Positions 20,102 through 29,854 are shown, counted from the first letter of the stretch. The stretch is DNA of 64,000 nucleotides from Sphingomonas sp. HDW15A (GCF_011301715.1 NZ_CP049870.1:124001-188000), one strand, 5' to 3'. A program made the numbers and translations. The notes: generated by a model not told the origin, from the letters alone.

Positions 20102-20791
20102 TTAGGCTTCGACCTCCAGTTCGCGGCTCAACGTCGCATGGAAGCGGTCGGCGAAGCGGCCAAGGCGCGCCTCGAGCTTGTCGAGGCCGTGGCTCAGGCG
20201 ATTGTAGGCAATGACTGCCGGGATTGCTGCGAACAGGCCGATCGCGGTGGCGAACAACGCTTCGGCAATGCCCGGGGCGACGACGGCCAGGCTTGTATTG
20301 TTGGAATCGGCAATCGCCGTGAAGCTGCGCATGATTCCCCACACCGTCCCGAACAGGCCGACGAACGGCGCGACCGAGCCGACCGTGGCAAGGATGTTGA
20401 GCCGGTCGCCGAGCCGGTCGAGCTCGGCCGCGACCGCGGCGTTCATCCGGGTCGCAAGCCGTTCGCGCGTGCCGGACCGGTCGACCGAACGGCTTCGTGT
20501 GGACCGGCGCCATTCGTCCAGACCGGCGTCGAGCACGGCGGCGGTCGGGAGCGGCTCCTTGCCGCGCTTCGTGTGGAAGGCGTCGATATCGTCGGATGCC
20601 CAGAATTCCGCCTCGTACCGTTCGGTCGCCTTGTTGATGCGCTTCAGCCGCAGGGCATGGGTGAAGATAATTGCCCAGGTCCAGACGCTGGCAAGGAGCA
20701 GGCCGATCATCACCACCTTCACAACCACGTCGGCGTGAAGGAAGAGGGACATCGGTGACATCATGTCGGTGCTTGCGGTCAGTTCGGGCAT
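20102..20791 (-). CDS. tolQ: TolQ, MotA/TolQ/ExbB-family proton channel
   Basis: Inner-membrane subunit of the Tol motor. 229 residues with three transmembrane segments (near residues 20-42, 130-155 and 165-190), the conserved APFVGLFGTVWGI motif and the ALFATAIGLFAAIPAV helix. The ATG start overlaps the ybgC stop (TGATG), while a TTG three bases upstream is also possible. It lies in the standard ybgC-tolQ-tolR order. Confidence 0.95.
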   Translation of the reverse strand: MPELTASTDMMSPMSLFLHADVVVKVVMIGLLLASVWTWAIIFTHALRLKRINKATERYEAEFWASDDIDAFHTKRGKEPLPTAAVLDAGLDEWRRSTRSRSVDRSGTRERLATRMNAAVAAELDRLGDRLNILATVGSVAPFVGLFGTVWGIMRSFTAIADSNNTSLAVVAPGIAEALFATAIGLFAAIPAVIAYNRLSHGLDKLEARLGRFADRFHATLSRELEVEA

Positions 20792-21243
20792 CAATCCTCG
20801 CTCAGTTGCTGAAATCGTTCGACCCAGTCGCGCGGCTGGCGGCGTGGGCGGTCGTCGGGGCCGAGAAAGGCTGCGGTGATCCGTCCAGCGGCCAAATCAT
20901 CGGCTCCCCGCATGACTCGCTGATGAATGAGCACGGACGCCGCCCTAACCCTCTGAACCGTCGAGACAATCAAAAGATCGTCGCCAAGCTTGGCGGGCTT
21001 AAGATAGCGGACATGCGCTTCGGCCACGGCATAAACGCCGGTGCCATCCTCCTGCGCCGCGCGCTGGTCGATCCCCGCAGCGCGCAGCATGTCAGAGCGC
21101 GCCCGCTCCATGAATTTCAGATAGTTGGCGTAATAGACGATGCCCGCGGTATCCGTGTCCTCGAAATAGACGGTCAGCGCAAAATGGTGCGCGGAACCGA
21201 CAAAGCCGCCGCGGTAAGGCTGGTCATATTGTGATGAGGTCAT
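20791..21243 (-). CDS. ybgC: Tol-Pal-associated acyl-CoA thioesterase YbgC
   Basis: Hot-dog-fold thioesterase of 150 residues that opens the tol-pal operon. The catalytic and family motif VYFEDTDTAGIVYYANYLKFMERAR is split here as YFEDTDTAGIVYYANYLKF followed by MERAR and matches YbgC. It acts on short acyl-CoA or acyl-ACP; its link to Tol-Pal is through operon conservation. A TTAACCAT motif lies 12-19 bases upstream of its start. Confidence 0.93.
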   Translation of the reverse strand: MTSSQYDQPYRGGFVGSAHHFALTVYFEDTDTAGIVYYANYLKFMERARSDMLRAAGIDQRAAQEDGTGVYAVAEAHVRYLKPAKLGDDLLIVSTVQRVRAASVLIHQRVMRGADDLAAGRITAAFLGPDDRPRRQPRDWVERFQQLSED

Positions 21244-21254
21244 TGGCCTTCCCC

Positions 21255-21262
21255 TTAACCAT
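21255..21262. promoter_or_regulatory. TTAACCAT motif upstream of ybgC-tol-pal
   Basis: An exact TTAACCAT lies in the 43-base gap between ybgC and the DUF3089 gene, within 20 bases of the ybgC start. The same octamer occurs at 16599-16606. In Caulobacter this octamer is described as a CtrA half-site, and division-related envelope genes are plausible targets. Its closeness to the start codon would fit repression or a site near +1. Inference only. Confidence 0.3.
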
Positions 21263-21286
21263 CGGGAAAGCGTGGCGGCAACCCCG

Positions 21287-22432
21287 CTAGCGCGCCCGGC
21301 CCTGTCCCTGGCTCACCTGACCGTTCAAGTCGGATACCCGGCGGACGAGGTCGCCCTGCGCAACGCTGACGTCGGCCAAATGCATGCCCCATCCGGGAAT
21401 GAACATCCCGGCCAGCCCGACCTCGCCGCCGATGCGGTCAGTCCGCTTGTCGCTGGGGTCAGCGTTGGTGCGGATCGAAAGATAGCCGCGAGGGCCCTCG
21501 TTGACGCAGCGGGCGGATGCCAGCCCTTCGGTGCGGACATAGGGCGTTGGCGGATTGCCCTCGGTTGACCAACGGATCGGACCGCCCGGAACAGGCAGCG
21601 CGGAGCGGGCATTCCAGTAGCTGTCGAGCGACACCCAGCCAGTGGCGCCCGGCAGCGCGGGATTGGTGCAGGCCACCGTCATTCCCGGTTTGTCGGAAAC
21701 CCCGAAGATCGCGCCGGCGGGCGGCACGTTCTTTTCGCGGAAGCTGACCCAGGTCATGACGCAGCCGGTTTCGCCGGGCGAGGAACAGATCGGTGTCGAT
21801 TTCAGGGTTCCGCCGACGCGCTTTCCCTGGGGCACAAGCAAATTGTACCCGGGCAGGATCGCCAGCTTCATCAGCTTCGCGGCCGGCTTGCCCTCGATCT
21901 CGTTGGCGATCAACTGCTGGAGCATCAGCGAGCCTTGGCTGTGACCGATAAGGACGTAGGGCCGGCCCTTGTTGTAGCGCGCCAGGTAGTTGCGAAAGGC
22001 ATCGCGGACATCGCGATAGGCCGTCATCGCCGGAACCGTCATGTCGCCGCCCGCGGCCGCATAAGCCACCGCGCCGAGAGTCATCGAGCGATAGACGGGC
22101 GCGAACATCCGGCAGCTTCCAGCAAATCGCGCGAACTGACTGGCGATCGAGGCTTTTTCTTCGCCGTCTCCGGGCACAAGATCGCTGTTGAGGCCGCTGT
22201 CGCGCGAAACGGTCGGATAAACGACGAAGCAATCGACTTCGCTGTTCGCCGCAACCGGCGACAGGCCAGTCGAACCGTAGCCGTTGGGATTGAGCGCCGT
22301 CGTCGGTAGCGGCGTGGTGCAAAGGTCCTTGCGTCCGGGAAGGCACAGCCAGTTGGCCGGCTTTCCGTAATCGACTGGCGCCGGCGCGGCAGCGGCCTGG
22401 GCGGCGAGGAGGGCGGCGAAGGCAAAACTCAT
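21287..22432 (-). CDS. DUF3089 alpha/beta-hydrolase-like exported protein
   Basis: A 381-residue exported protein with a short signal ([16 protein letters not shown]), a Cys-rich N-terminal part and a lipase-like nucleophile elbow GHSQGS (near residue 170), the pattern of DUF3089 alpha/beta hydrolases. The start overlaps the ruvB stop (ATGA), so it is cotranscribed with ruvB although unrelated in function. Natural substrate unknown; an esterase or lipase is likely. Confidence 0.78.
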   Translation of the reverse strand: MSFAFAALLAAQAAAAPAPVDYGKPANWLCLPGRKDLCTTPLPTTALNPNGYGSTGLSPVAANSEVDCFVVYPTVSRDSGLNSDLVPGDGEEKASIASQFARFAGSCRMFAPVYRSMTLGAVAYAAAGGDMTVPAMTAYRDVRDAFRNYLARYNKGRPYVLIGHSQGSLMLQQLIANEIEGKPAAKLMKLAILPGYNLLVPQGKRVGGTLKSTPICSSPGETGCVMTWVSFREKNVPPAGAIFGVSDKPGMTVACTNPALPGATGWVSLDSYWNARSALPVPGGPIRWSTEGNPPTPYVRTEGLASARCVNEGPRGYLSIRTNADPSDKRTDRIGGEVGLAGMFIPGWGMHLADVSVAQGDLVRRVSDLNGQVSQGQGRAR

Positions 22433-23469
22433 TTCGGCGACTCCGGGTCGAAAAGTCCTGTCTGGCTGCCGGCGGGCGGGTTGAGGCCCAAGTGGGTCCA
22501 GCCGCGCCCGTTGAGGCAACGACCTCTTGCCGTGCGGGCAATGAGGCCAAGCTGAATGAGATAGGGCTCGACGACATCCTCCAGCGTGTCGCGCGGTTCG
22601 GAAAGACCGGCTGCCAGAGTCTCGATACCAACCGGACCACCGCCGTAGAGGTCGGCGATCATCGTCAGGTAGCGGCGGTCCATCGCGTCGAGGCCGAGTG
22701 CGTCGATCTCAAGCCGATCAAGCGCGCGGTCGGCAACGGTGGCGTCGATCTCCTGGGCTCCCGCAGCATGGGCGAAATCGCGGACCCTCCGCAGCAGTCG
22801 CCCCGCTATGCGAGGAGTGCCCCGCGAACGGCGCGCAATCTCATGCTCGCCTTCCGCCGTGGTCGGTGCGCCGAGCAGCCGTGCGGCCCGGCGAACGACC
22901 TGCTCAAGCTCGTCGACCGAGTAGAAATTGAGCCGGACGGGGATTCCGAAGCGGTCGCGAAGTGGCGTGGTGAGCAGACCTTGGCGCGTTGTCGCGCCGA
23001 CCAATGTGAACTTCGGCAGGTCGATGCGGACCGATCGGGCAGACGGGCCCTCGCCGATCATCAGGTCTAGCGCACGGTCCTCCATCGCCGGATAGAGCAC
23101 TTCCTCGACCGCCGGATTGAGGCGGTGGATCTCGTCGATGAACAGCACGTCGCCGTCTTCGAGATTGGTGAGCAGCGCGGCAAGATCGCCCGACTTGGCG
23201 ATGACCGGACCGCTGGTTGCGCGGAAGCCGACGCCCATTTCACGAGCGAGAATTCCGGCGAGCGTCGTCTTGCCGAGACCTGGCGGCCCGAAGAACAGGA
23301 CATGGTCGAGCGCTTCTCCGCGCGCACGGGCGGCATTGACGAAGATCCGCAAATTCTCGCGCGCGGCCTTCTGGCCGACGAATTCGTCGAGCGACTTGGG
23401 CCGGAGCGCCTGGTCCTGATCCTCGGCCGTCCGTTCCGGCGTGGTGATGCGTGCTGGGTCGGTGGCCAT
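22429..23469 (-). CDS. ruvB: Holliday junction branch migration ATPase RuvB
   Basis: AAA+ motor that drives branch migration with RuvA. 346 residues; Walker [12 protein letters not shown], Walker [12 protein letters not shown], sensor GATTRQGLL, arginine-finger RDRFGIP, and the C-terminal winged helix. I use the ATG ending at 23469 ([13 protein letters not shown]); longer in-frame extensions overlap the divergent M19-like gene. Here ruvB is separated from ruvA by about 3 kb of other genes, unlike the usual ruvCAB order. Confidence 0.96.
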   Translation of the reverse strand: MATDPARITTPERTAEDQDQALRPKSLDEFVGQKAARENLRIFVNAARARGEALDHVLFFGPPGLGKTTLAGILAREMGVGFRATSGPVIAKSGDLAALLTNLEDGDVLFIDEIHRLNPAVEEVLYPAMEDRALDLMIGEGPSARSVRIDLPKFTLVGATTRQGLLTTPLRDRFGIPVRLNFYSVDELEQVVRRAARLLGAPTTAEGEHEIARRSRGTPRIAGRLLRRVRDFAHAAGAQEIDATVADRALDRLEIDALGLDAMDRRYLTMIADLYGGGPVGIETLAAGLSEPRDTLEDVVEPYLIQLGLIARTARGRCLNGRGWTHLGLNPPAGSQTGLFDPESPK

Positions 23470-23542
23470 TGCCGCTGCTTGTGACAAGTTGCGTCCGGAC
23501 ACGCAACGAGTCAGGTTAGCGGCGGACGAGGGGACAGACGAT

Positions 23543-24670
23543 ATGCGGATCACACGACGCGCGATGATTGGATCGGCGGCCGCGATGTTCACCGCCGCGC
23601 CTCTGTTTGGGCGGACGCCCAAGACGCCGGCTGCGGGATGGTTCGACCGGGCGATTGTTATCGACGGGCTAGGCGGGCTTAATGATCCTTATACCCAGGG
23701 CGAGATTGCGCGCCTCAGCGACCGCGCCTTCGCCGAGATGATGCGGACCGGCGTGACCGTCCTTCGGGATACGGTGATGCCAGTCGGCAATACCGCCGAT
23801 CCGTGGGCCGACTATCGCAAATACATCGATCACAGCCTGCAATTTTTCTCGGCGAATCCCGACCGGCTGCTGCTTGTGCGAAGTGCCGCGGACATCCTCA
23901 AGGCCAAGCGCGAGAAGAAGTTCGGGATCGTCATCGGCACGCAGGACACGTCGATGGTCGGCGGCGACCTAGACCGGCTCGCGGGAATGAAGAAGGACGG
24001 GGTGATGTCCGTCCAGCTGACCTATAACAACGGCAACCTCGCCGGCGACGGAGCGCTGGAGCCACGCGATGGCGGCGTGACCAAGCTGGGCCGCGCAACG
24101 ATCGAACGGATCGAAGCGGAGAAATTGCTGCTCGACCTCAGCCACGGTGGGGCGCGGACGATGGCCGAGGCGACGGCGCACGCGAAACGCCCGCTTGTTA
24201 TCAGCCATACGGGCGCGCGGGCGCTGACCGACCATCCGCGCAACACAGCCGACACGACCATTAGGGCGGTGGCCGACAAGGGCGGCGTCACCGGCGTCTA
24301 TTTCATGCCGTTCCTAGCCGCCGACATGAAGCCGTCGGGCGACGCGCTGATCGCGCATATCGAGCATGTCGCCAACGTCGCGGGCGAGGAGGGGGTCGGC
24401 ATCGGCACCGACAATGGCGTGATGCCGATCGTGCTCGACGAGCAATCGCGGAAGCGGATGGACGACTGGACGGTCGAGCGGATCAAGCGCGGCATCGCCG
24501 CACCAGGCGAGGCGGTGGGCGTCTACACGCTGGTCGCGGCGTACAACAGCCTCGACCGCTACCGCCGGCTGGCTCGCAACCTCGAGAAACGCGGCTGGAG
24601 CCAGTCGCGGCTAGAGAAGCTCATGGGCGGCAACTTCCTCCGCGTCTACAAGGACGCTTGGGGCGGTTGA
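23543..24670 (+). CDS. M19-family (membrane dipeptidase-like) protein with incomplete metal site, exported
   Basis: A 375-residue protein with a twin-arginine-like leader ([20 protein letters not shown]), so probably periplasmic. The M19 fold is shown by [24 protein letters not shown] and GIGTDNGV, preserving the second-metal His pair, the Arg and the Asp. The first-metal motif usually DGHND is DGLGGLND, and the bridging Glu of GIEG is replaced (GTQDT). It is therefore a divergent M19 branch whose chemistry is uncertain. It sits on the plus strand between ruvB and the ruvA-parA block. Confidence 0.8.
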   Translation: MRITRRAMIGSAAAMFTAAPLFGRTPKTPAAGWFDRAIVIDGLGGLNDPYTQGEIARLSDRAFAEMMRTGVTVLRDTVMPVGNTADPWADYRKYIDHSLQFFSANPDRLLLVRSAADILKAKREKKFGIVIGTQDTSMVGGDLDRLAGMKKDGVMSVQLTYNNGNLAGDGALEPRDGGVTKLGRATIERIEAEKLLLDLSHGGARTMAEATAHAKRPLVISHTGARALTDHPRNTADTTIRAVADKGGVTGVYFMPFLAADMKPSGDALIAHIEHVANVAGEEGVGIGTDNGVMPIVLDEQSRKRMDDWTVERIKRGIAAPGEAVGVYTLVAAYNSLDRYRRLARNLEKRGWSQSRLEKLMGGNFLRVYKDAWGG

Positions 24671-25392
24671 AAAGCACCCGCCTGAACCGCTTGCGCGACG
24701 CGCGACTGGCTCGGGATAGCGATCGAACTGGCGGTCGTGACAATCGGCGTTCTGCCCGCCTTCCAAGTCAATCAGTGGGGCGACAGCCGAAAGCAGGCTC
24801 GTGAGGAGCGGCAGTTTCTCGGCCGGCTCTATGACGAGTATCAGCGCGCCATCGACGAACTGCAAACGGTCAACGACGAGAGCGAACTGGGCGTTATGTC
24901 GAAGACTGGCGGAGCTTTCGGCGCTCGAAACGACCCCGCGAAACTCCAGGAATTTCAGAGCGCCCCGGATTCGGCTGTGAGCCCGGCTTCCTTTGCTCTG
25001 CGGCGTTCAGCTACACCGCATCGCAGGAGTTGATCAGTTTAGGCCGTCTCGACCTCATCGCCGACCCTAATCTCAGAGACCAGATTCGCGACCTTGCCGC
25101 TGCAAAAGCCCTGTTGAAGGACTGGGGAAACCTTGGCACCGAAACCGCTCGTGCGGAGGTGCCCTATCTGCGCCGGTATTTTCGGTATGAAATGATGCCG
25201 GATGGACGGTTGCGTTGCTATGTTCGCTGGACTGAACTGTTCCAGGACAAGGCAGCAGTGACCGCGCTCCTCCGCCAATACCGGATGCACGAGATGCATG
25301 GAGGTGACCGCGAAGACGTGATCGAGGTGACCCAAAAGGTCCGCGGCGCGATCGCCTGCAAGATCGGCAAGCCGGAGTGCCGCAGGCAATAA
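24667..25392 (+). pseudogene. broken membrane-anchored hypothetical gene (same family as the one at 61019)
   Basis: Two frames join into one protein: the first (from about 24700) has a membrane anchor IELAVVTIGVLPAFQVNQW then a coiled region (EERQFLGRLYDEYQRAIDEL); the second (to 25392) ends DVIEVTQKVRGAIACKIG with the sequence FSYTASQELISLGRLD before it. The break near 24960-24975 again corresponds to one missing base. No ATG lies in frame at the front; a TTG overlapping the previous stop is one option but needs another indel near 24700. Function unknown. Either a decayed gene or an intact gene damaged by sequence errors. Confidence 0.5.
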
Positions 25393-25776
25393 TCAGTCGA
25401 AATGCTCGATGTCGCCAGCGATTTCGACCCATTCATGCTGGCGCTCTTCCCATACCGAGACCGTCGGGATGAAAGCATAGGGGTCGTCGAACGCACCGAG
25501 CGGAATGGCAATCGTGTCCGGTATCGCCGCCGCGAACGCCACTGTCGCGCCGCAGACCGGACAGTGGCGGAACACGCCGCCATTCTCGGACGTCCACTGG
25601 ACAGCCTCGCCCACAATCGTGACTGAGTCCGCAGGAAAGCGAACCTGCGCAGCAAAGGCCGAGCCGCATCTCTTCTGGCAATCGAGGCAGTGGCAGACCG
25701 ACACTCGGACCGGGACCCCGGTCGCGGTCGCCTTAAGCTGGCCGCAGCGGCAGGAGGCGGTGTGGGCGCCGGTCAT
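25393..25776 (-). CDS. GFA-family protein (glutathione-dependent formaldehyde-activating enzyme-like)
   Basis: A 127-residue zinc-binding protein with the GFA cysteine pattern: SCRCGQLK, CHCLDCQKRCG and CPVCGA. Family members were named for a proposed role in formaldehyde-glutathione adduct formation, but most are of unknown function. The start overlaps the parA stop by four bases. Dedicated formaldehyde genes are at 47.6-50 kb. Cytoplasmic. Confidence 0.85.
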   Translation of the reverse strand: MTGAHTASCRCGQLKATATGVPVRVSVCHCLDCQKRCGSAFAAQVRFPADSVTIVGEAVQWTSENGGVFRHCPVCGATVAFAAAIPDTIAIPLGAFDDPYAFIPTVSVWEERQHEWVEIAGDIEHFD

Positions 25777-26498
25777 CGACCCAGCGCCTTTTCAATCCGC
25801 TTCCAGACATCGACGATCGCCTGCACCGGCGGCGAAGCGCGCGACATTAACTCGCCGACCGGCATGCGCTCCTCACTCATCCGTTCGTACGCGCTCGCCA
25901 TCGGTATTGCCGGCCAGCCTTGGTGCTTCTCGAGCTCCTCGCGGTGAAGATTGCGGCGGCGGTCGACCATCGAGAAGACTGGCGCGAGGATGACCCGCGG
26001 GCCTTTCTTGCGCCCGACATGCTCCTTGATGACATCGAGCGCGCGGCGCGAAAGAGCCGCGGGGATGATCGGGACGACGGCGATGTCGGCGGCGCGAAGG
26101 ATCTGGTCGGACGTATCGGTCAGTCCTGGCGGGCAGTCGATGACGATCAGGTCGTAACTGCTCAGTAGCCTTTCGGCGATTTTCGCCAGGCGCTTGCGTT
26201 TCCCGAGGTCGTGGAAATGGCGGTCGAGGTCGCGAAGGGAATCGTCTGCGGGGAGTAGATCGAGTCCCTCGATTTGGGTCGGGCGGATCAACTTCGACGG
26301 GTCGGCGTCTTTCATGATGCTGGGCCGCGCCAGTTTCGCGGCCGGTTCCTGGCCGAGCACGTAGCTCGACGCCGCCTGTGCGTCCAAATCCCACAGAAGC
26401 GTCTTCAGGCCGGAGATGACGGTACTTGCCCAGGCGAGATTGACGGCCAGAGTCGTTTTTCCGACCCCGCCTTTCGCATTGTAGACGGCAACGATCAT
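25773..26498 (-). CDS. orphan ParA-family ATPase
   Basis: A 241-residue ParA/Soj-type P-loop ATPase: deviant Walker [24 protein letters not shown] (Walker A' region), and VIDCPPGL (Walker B). No ParB gene or obvious parS sites are nearby. It overlaps ruvA by four bases upstream and the GFA gene downstream, so it is embedded in the ruvA transcript. It may position a chromosomal or other cellular cargo; it is not MipZ (that is at 14859). Confidence 0.85.
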   Translation of the reverse strand: MIVAVYNAKGGVGKTTLAVNLAWASTVISGLKTLLWDLDAQAASSYVLGQEPAAKLARPSIMKDADPSKLIRPTQIEGLDLLPADDSLRDLDRHFHDLGKRKRLAKIAERLLSSYDLIVIDCPPGLTDTSDQILRAADIAVVPIIPAALSRRALDVIKEHVGRKKGPRVILAPVFSMVDRRRNLHREELEKHQGWPAIPMASAYERMSEERMPVGELMSRASPPVQAIVDVWKRIEKALGR

Positions 26499-27091
26499 TT
26501 CGCGGCCTTTCTGAGCGCCAGCCGGACGAGGGAATCGAGACTTGCGTCCGGACCAAGGTCCTCGACTGCGGCGGCGACAGCCGAACTCGCCTCGGCCGGC
26601 TTGAAGCCGAGGTTGGCAAGGGCGCTAAGCGCGTCCTTCGCCGCACCGCCACGCGGGGGCGCCGCTCCAGCAACACCAGCAAGCGGGTGGCTCCCGATCT
26701 TGCCGGCAAGCTCGTTGACGATCCGCTGGGCGAGCTTTGGCCCGACGCCGTTGGCCCGGCCGACCATCGCCTTGTCGCCACGCGACACGGCCCCGGCGAG
26801 TTCCTCTGGAGTCAGCACGGACAGGATCGCCAGCGCAACCCGGCCGCCGACGCCCTGAACGCTGGTCAGAAGGCGGAATGTCTCGCGCTCGCCGGTCGAA
26901 CCGAAGGCGAAAAGGGTCCATCCATCCTCACGCACCTGAAGCTCGGTCAGCAGCAGCACCTCGCTGCCGACCCCGCCAAGCGAATCCAGTGTCCGACCGC
27001 TGGCCTGGACGAGATAGCCGACGCCGGCGACGTCGACGACGGCATGGTCGGCGGCGACTTCGACGAGGGTTCCGGCAAGACGGGCGATCAT
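26495..27091 (-). CDS. ruvA: Holliday junction branch migration protein RuvA
   Basis: DNA-binding subunit of the RuvAB branch-migration complex, 198 residues. The N-terminal OB-fold begins [11 protein letters not shown], followed by helix-hairpin-helix motifs around [16 protein letters not shown] and [14 protein letters not shown], and the C-terminal RuvB-binding domain ([16 protein letters not shown]). It overlaps the parA start by four bases. It is separated from ruvC by a plus-strand hydrolase. Confidence 0.95.
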   Translation of the reverse strand: MIARLAGTLVEVAADHAVVDVAGVGYLVQASGRTLDSLGGVGSEVLLLTELQVREDGWTLFAFGSTGERETFRLLTSVQGVGGRVALAILSVLTPEELAGAVSRGDKAMVGRANGVGPKLAQRIVNELAGKIGSHPLAGVAGAAPPRGGAAKDALSALANLGFKPAEASSAVAAAVEDLGPDASLDSLVRLALRKAAK

Positions 27092-27207
27092 GCCTTTTGG
27101 TCTAGGCCAATTCGGCGACCGTTCAAGGCACCCCTGTCTTCTGCCGATTCCATGCGGCCGGCTTGCGCCCGCATGCTATGGCGAGGAGCCCGGATTCGTC
27201 CGTGAGT

Positions 27208-27236
27208 CGCTGCGCGAGCCTTCGGCTTGGGCAGCG
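27208..27236. other. strong hairpin in the ruvA-hydrolase intergenic region
   Basis: CGCTGC (27208-27213) pairs with GCAGCG (27231-27236) and CGAGCC (27215-27220) pairs with GGCTTG (27224-27229), leaving a three-base loop TTC and one G-G mismatch. It lies in the 229 bases between divergent ruvA (27091) and the hydrolase start (27321). There is no T run, so it does not look like a terminator; it could be a leader element, a small RNA stem or a binding site. No known RNA family recognised. The rest of the gap shows no coding sequence. Confidence 0.4.
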
Positions 27237-27320
27237 CGTGACATGATGGGAAGGGGCCAAGAAAGGCCGGGCGGGTTAGTGGCGTTGCGTGCCTTGGGGG
27301 GGAACCCAGGGAGTATGCCA

Positions 27321-28211
27321 ATGCCTATCATTACAACGCGCGACGGAACCGAGATTTTCTACAAGGACTGGGGCGACAAGGCGGCCCAGCCGATTATCTT
27401 CCATCATGGCTGGCCGCTCAGCGCCGACGACTGGGACAATCAGATGATGTTCTTCCTGAGCGAGGGCTTTCGGGTCATCGCCCACGACCGTCGTGGACAT
27501 GGACGCTCGACTCAGACCGAGACCGGTAATGAAATGGATACCTATGCAGCCGATGTCGCGGAGCTTGCTGGGCAATTGCGCCTTCGCGATGCTATCCACA
27601 TCGGCCATTCCACCGGTGGCGGAGAGGTGATTCATTATGTCGCGCGTGCCGAGGAGGGCCGAGTGGCCAAGGCTGTGATCATCGCTGCCATCCCGCCTGT
27701 CATGGTCAAAAAGGAGAGCAACCCCGGCGGCACCCCGATTGAAGTTTTCGACGGATATCGCGCAGCCCTGGCCGCTAATCGCGCTCAGCTCTATCGCGAC
27801 ATACCCGCCGGCCCGTTCTACGGTTTCAACCGGCCAGGCGCGCAGCCGAGCGAAGGTGTCGTCGATAATTGGTACCGACAAGGGATGATGGGCGGGATCA
27901 AGGCGCAATACGACTGCATCAAGGCTTTTTCTGAAACCGATTTCACGGACGACCTGAAAGCCATCGACCTGCCGGTGCTGGTGCTGCATGGCGACGACGA
28001 CCAGATCGTGCCTTACGAAGACTCGGCGCCGTTATCGGCCAAGCTGCTGAAGAACGGGACGCTCAAGACCTACGCGGGCTTTCCACACGGAATGTGCACC
28101 ACGCATCCGGCTGTCGTGAACGCGGACATCTTGGCCTTCATCCGCGGCGAGGAGGCTGCCGAACCGCCGGTGACGGTGGAAATCGTCGAGCCGACGGTAC
28201 CAGCAGGCTAG
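27321..28211 (+). CDS. alpha/beta hydrolase, non-heme chloroperoxidase/esterase type
   Basis: A 296-residue alpha/beta hydrolase. The oxyanion region [12 protein letters not shown], the RRGHGRST motif, the nucleophile elbow IGHSTGGGE (Ser near residue 96), the acid in HGDDDQIVP and the His in GFPHGMC are as in the perhydrolase/arylesterase group. I start at 27321 because the AGGGAG site at 27308-27313 is well spaced; an ATG at 27315 is adjacent. No signal peptide. It interrupts ruvC and ruvA on the opposite strand. Stops of this gene and ruvC share CTAG. Confidence 0.85.
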   Translation: MPIITTRDGTEIFYKDWGDKAAQPIIFHHGWPLSADDWDNQMMFFLSEGFRVIAHDRRGHGRSTQTETGNEMDTYAADVAELAGQLRLRDAIHIGHSTGGGEVIHYVARAEEGRVAKAVIIAAIPPVMVKKESNPGGTPIEVFDGYRAALAANRAQLYRDIPAGPFYGFNRPGAQPSEGVVDNWYRQGMMGGIKAQYDCIKAFSETDFTDDLKAIDLPVLVLHGDDDQIVPYEDSAPLSAKLLKNGTLKTYAGFPHGMCTTHPAVVNADILAFIRGEEAAEPPVTVEIVEPTVPAG

Positions 28212-28696
28212 AGGCCGCGCCGCGCGCTCGCGATGTGATGGGCGTGGGTGATGGCGACGGCAAGCGCATCCGCCGCGTCTGGTCCGGCAATGGCAGCCCC
28301 GGGAAGGAGCCGCTGGACCATGGCGTGGACCTGCGCCTTGTCGGCGTTGCCGACACCGACCACCGCCTTTTTGACGAAGCGCGCGGCATATTCAGCGACG
28401 TCGATGCCGGAACGGGCCGCGATCATCAGGGTCACGCCGCGCGCTTGGCCCAGCTTCAAGGTCGATTGCGGGTTCTTGTTGACGAACACTTCCTCCACCG
28501 CTGCGGATTCAGGCGAGCGGTCGGCCAGCAGCGCCTCGAGCTGGCTCGCGAGGTGCGCCAGACGCCTCGGAAGCGGTTCGGTCGAAACCGTCTTCAACTG
28601 CCCGTTGGCGACATGGCTAAGGCGGTTCCCTTCTGCCCGGATCAGGCCCCAGCCCGTCGTGCCCAGCCCCGGATCGAGGCCGAGAATCAGCGTCAC
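28208..28696 (-). CDS. ruvC: Holliday junction resolvase RuvC
   Basis: Endonuclease that resolves Holliday junctions. 162 residues with the four acidic catalytic residues: Asp in [13 protein letters not shown], Glu in [12 protein letters not shown], and the two Asp residues of [12 protein letters not shown], plus KLGQARGV. It overlaps the DUF3147 gene by four bases. Its end is convergent with the hydrolase stop. Confidence 0.95.
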   Translation of the reverse strand: MTLILGLDPGLGTTGWGLIRAEGNRLSHVANGQLKTVSTEPLPRRLAHLASQLEALLADRSPESAAVEEVFVNKNPQSTLKLGQARGVTLMIAARSGIDVAEYAARFVKKAVVGVGNADKAQVHAMVQRLLPGAAIAGPDAADALAVAITHAHHIASARRGL

Positions 28697-29046
28697 AGGC
28701 GGATTCCGACTTTGGGCGCCAGAGCGATCATTCCAACATAGAGGACGATTGTCAGCAGGCAGCCTAGCAGCAGCGCGAGATGAAAGTTCATCCCGCCGCG
28801 AAGAAGCGCTGGGATGACCAGGAACATCGGAAGCGAAGGGAGCACAAACCAGAAGGTCGCGCTCGCATGATCGGCCATGTTCATTGCGTCGGGCTTGTCA
28901 TGCCACAGCCACAGCATCCCGAGCACCGAGACCAGCGGGAGCGAGGCGATCAGGCCGCCGAATCCGGGATAGCGCCGAGCAATTTCCGACACCGCCGCAA
29001 CGATGATCCCGCTGACCAGCGCCTTGACCGCCAGCCAGCCCCACAT
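28693..29046 (-). CDS. DUF3147-like small membrane protein
   Basis: A 117-residue integral membrane protein with about four helices ([49 protein letters not shown] and [17 protein letters not shown]). The start [13 protein letters not shown] overlaps the yebC stop (ATGA) and its stop overlaps ruvC, so it is embedded in the yebC-ruvC unit. The pattern matches DUF3147; function unknown. Confidence 0.72.
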   Translation of the reverse strand: MWGWLAVKALVSGIIVAAVSEIARRYPGFGGLIASLPLVSVLGMLWLWHDKPDAMNMADHASATFWFVLPSLPMFLVIPALLRGGMNFHLALLLGCLLTIVLYVGMIALAPKVGIRL

Positions 29047-29789
29047 CACGCCAGCTTCTCCAACTCGGCGTCCGAAATCTCGTAATTCCCCCACACGGTC
29101 TGGACGTCGTCGTCTTCCTCCAGCGTGTCGATCAGCTTCATCAGTGTCGCGACGTCGTCGCCGGCGACATTGACCGGGGTTTGCGGCTTCCAGGCGAGCT
29201 TGACCGCTTCCGCCTCGCCGAGCGCACTTTCGAGGCCCTTGGCGACCTCGTGGAGCGAATCGATCGAGGTCCAGATCTCATGGCCCTCCTCATCGCTTTC
29301 GACGTCGTCGGCGCCCGCTTCGATCGCAGCTTCCAGCACCTTGTCGGCGTCGCCGGCAGCCGCGCCGTATTCGATCAGGCCCATGCGTTCGAAACCGTGA
29401 GAAACGGAGCCGGAGGCACCGAGGTTGCCGCCGTTCTTGGAGAAGGCGGTGCGGACATTGGTCGCCGTGCGGTTCCGGTTGTCGCTCAATGCCTCCACGA
29501 TCAGGCTGACGCCTCCTGGACCGAAGCCTTCGTAGCGGATTTCCTCGTAATTCTCGGTGTCGCCTGCAGACGCCTTATCGATCGCCCGCTGGATATTGTC
29601 CTTGGGCATCGACTGCGCCTTGGCGGCAAGGACGGCGGCGCGGAGCCGCGGGTTCATGTCCGGATCCGGCATGCCCATCTTCGCGGCGACGGTGATTTCG
29701 CGCGACAGCTTGGAGAACATCGCCGAGCGCTTCTTATCCTGCGCACCCTTGCGGTGCATGATGTTCTTGAATTTGCTGTGACCGGCCAT
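29046..29789 (-). CDS. yebC: YebC/PmpR-family protein (transcription or translation factor)
   Basis: A 247-residue protein starting [20 protein letters not shown], the invariant YebC start, with [15 protein letters not shown] and the acidic C-terminal part. It is a DNA-binding regulator in some bacteria and more recently linked to relieving ribosome stalling. It is the classic neighbour of ruvC. A hairpin lies upstream between it and gapR. Confidence 0.95.
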   Translation of the reverse strand: MAGHSKFKNIMHRKGAQDKKRSAMFSKLSREITVAAKMGMPDPDMNPRLRAAVLAAKAQSMPKDNIQRAIDKASAGDTENYEEIRYEGFGPGGVSLIVEALSDNRNRTATNVRTAFSKNGGNLGASGSVSHGFERMGLIEYGAAAGDADKVLEAAIEAGADDVESDEEGHEIWTSIDSLHEVAKGLESALGEAEAVKLAWKPQTPVNVAGDDVATLMKLIDTLEEDDDVQTVWGNYEISDAELEKLA

Positions 29790-29811
29790 CTTAACCCCAA
29801 AAAGTGGTACT

Positions 29812-29841
29812 CTTCGGGGACCCCATAAAAGAGTCCCGAAG
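29812..29841 (-). terminator. hairpin between gapR and yebC, possible terminator or attenuator
   Basis: Plus-strand CTTCGGGGAC (29812-29821) pairs with GTCCCGAAG (29833-29841) with one bulged G. An alternative pairing ACTCTT/AAGAGT is also available nearby. On the minus strand it lies 13 bases after the gapR stop and 22 bases before the yebC start, with a T run (CTTTTTGG) a short distance beyond. This suits partial termination after gapR or an attenuator in front of yebC. Confidence 0.5.
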
Positions 29842-29854
29842 TCTTCCGAAGCCC

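Noticed and set aside
24667..25392. A transposon or integrase remnant in the ruvA-ruvB gap
   Set aside because: The frames match the membrane-anchored family also at 61019, and there is no transposase motif, terminal repeat or integrase signature.
27090..27320. Extension of the hydrolase frame back to 27090
   Set aside because: The added residues are low-complexity with no homology, run across the hairpin and overlap the ruvA start; the AGGGAG site favours the later start.
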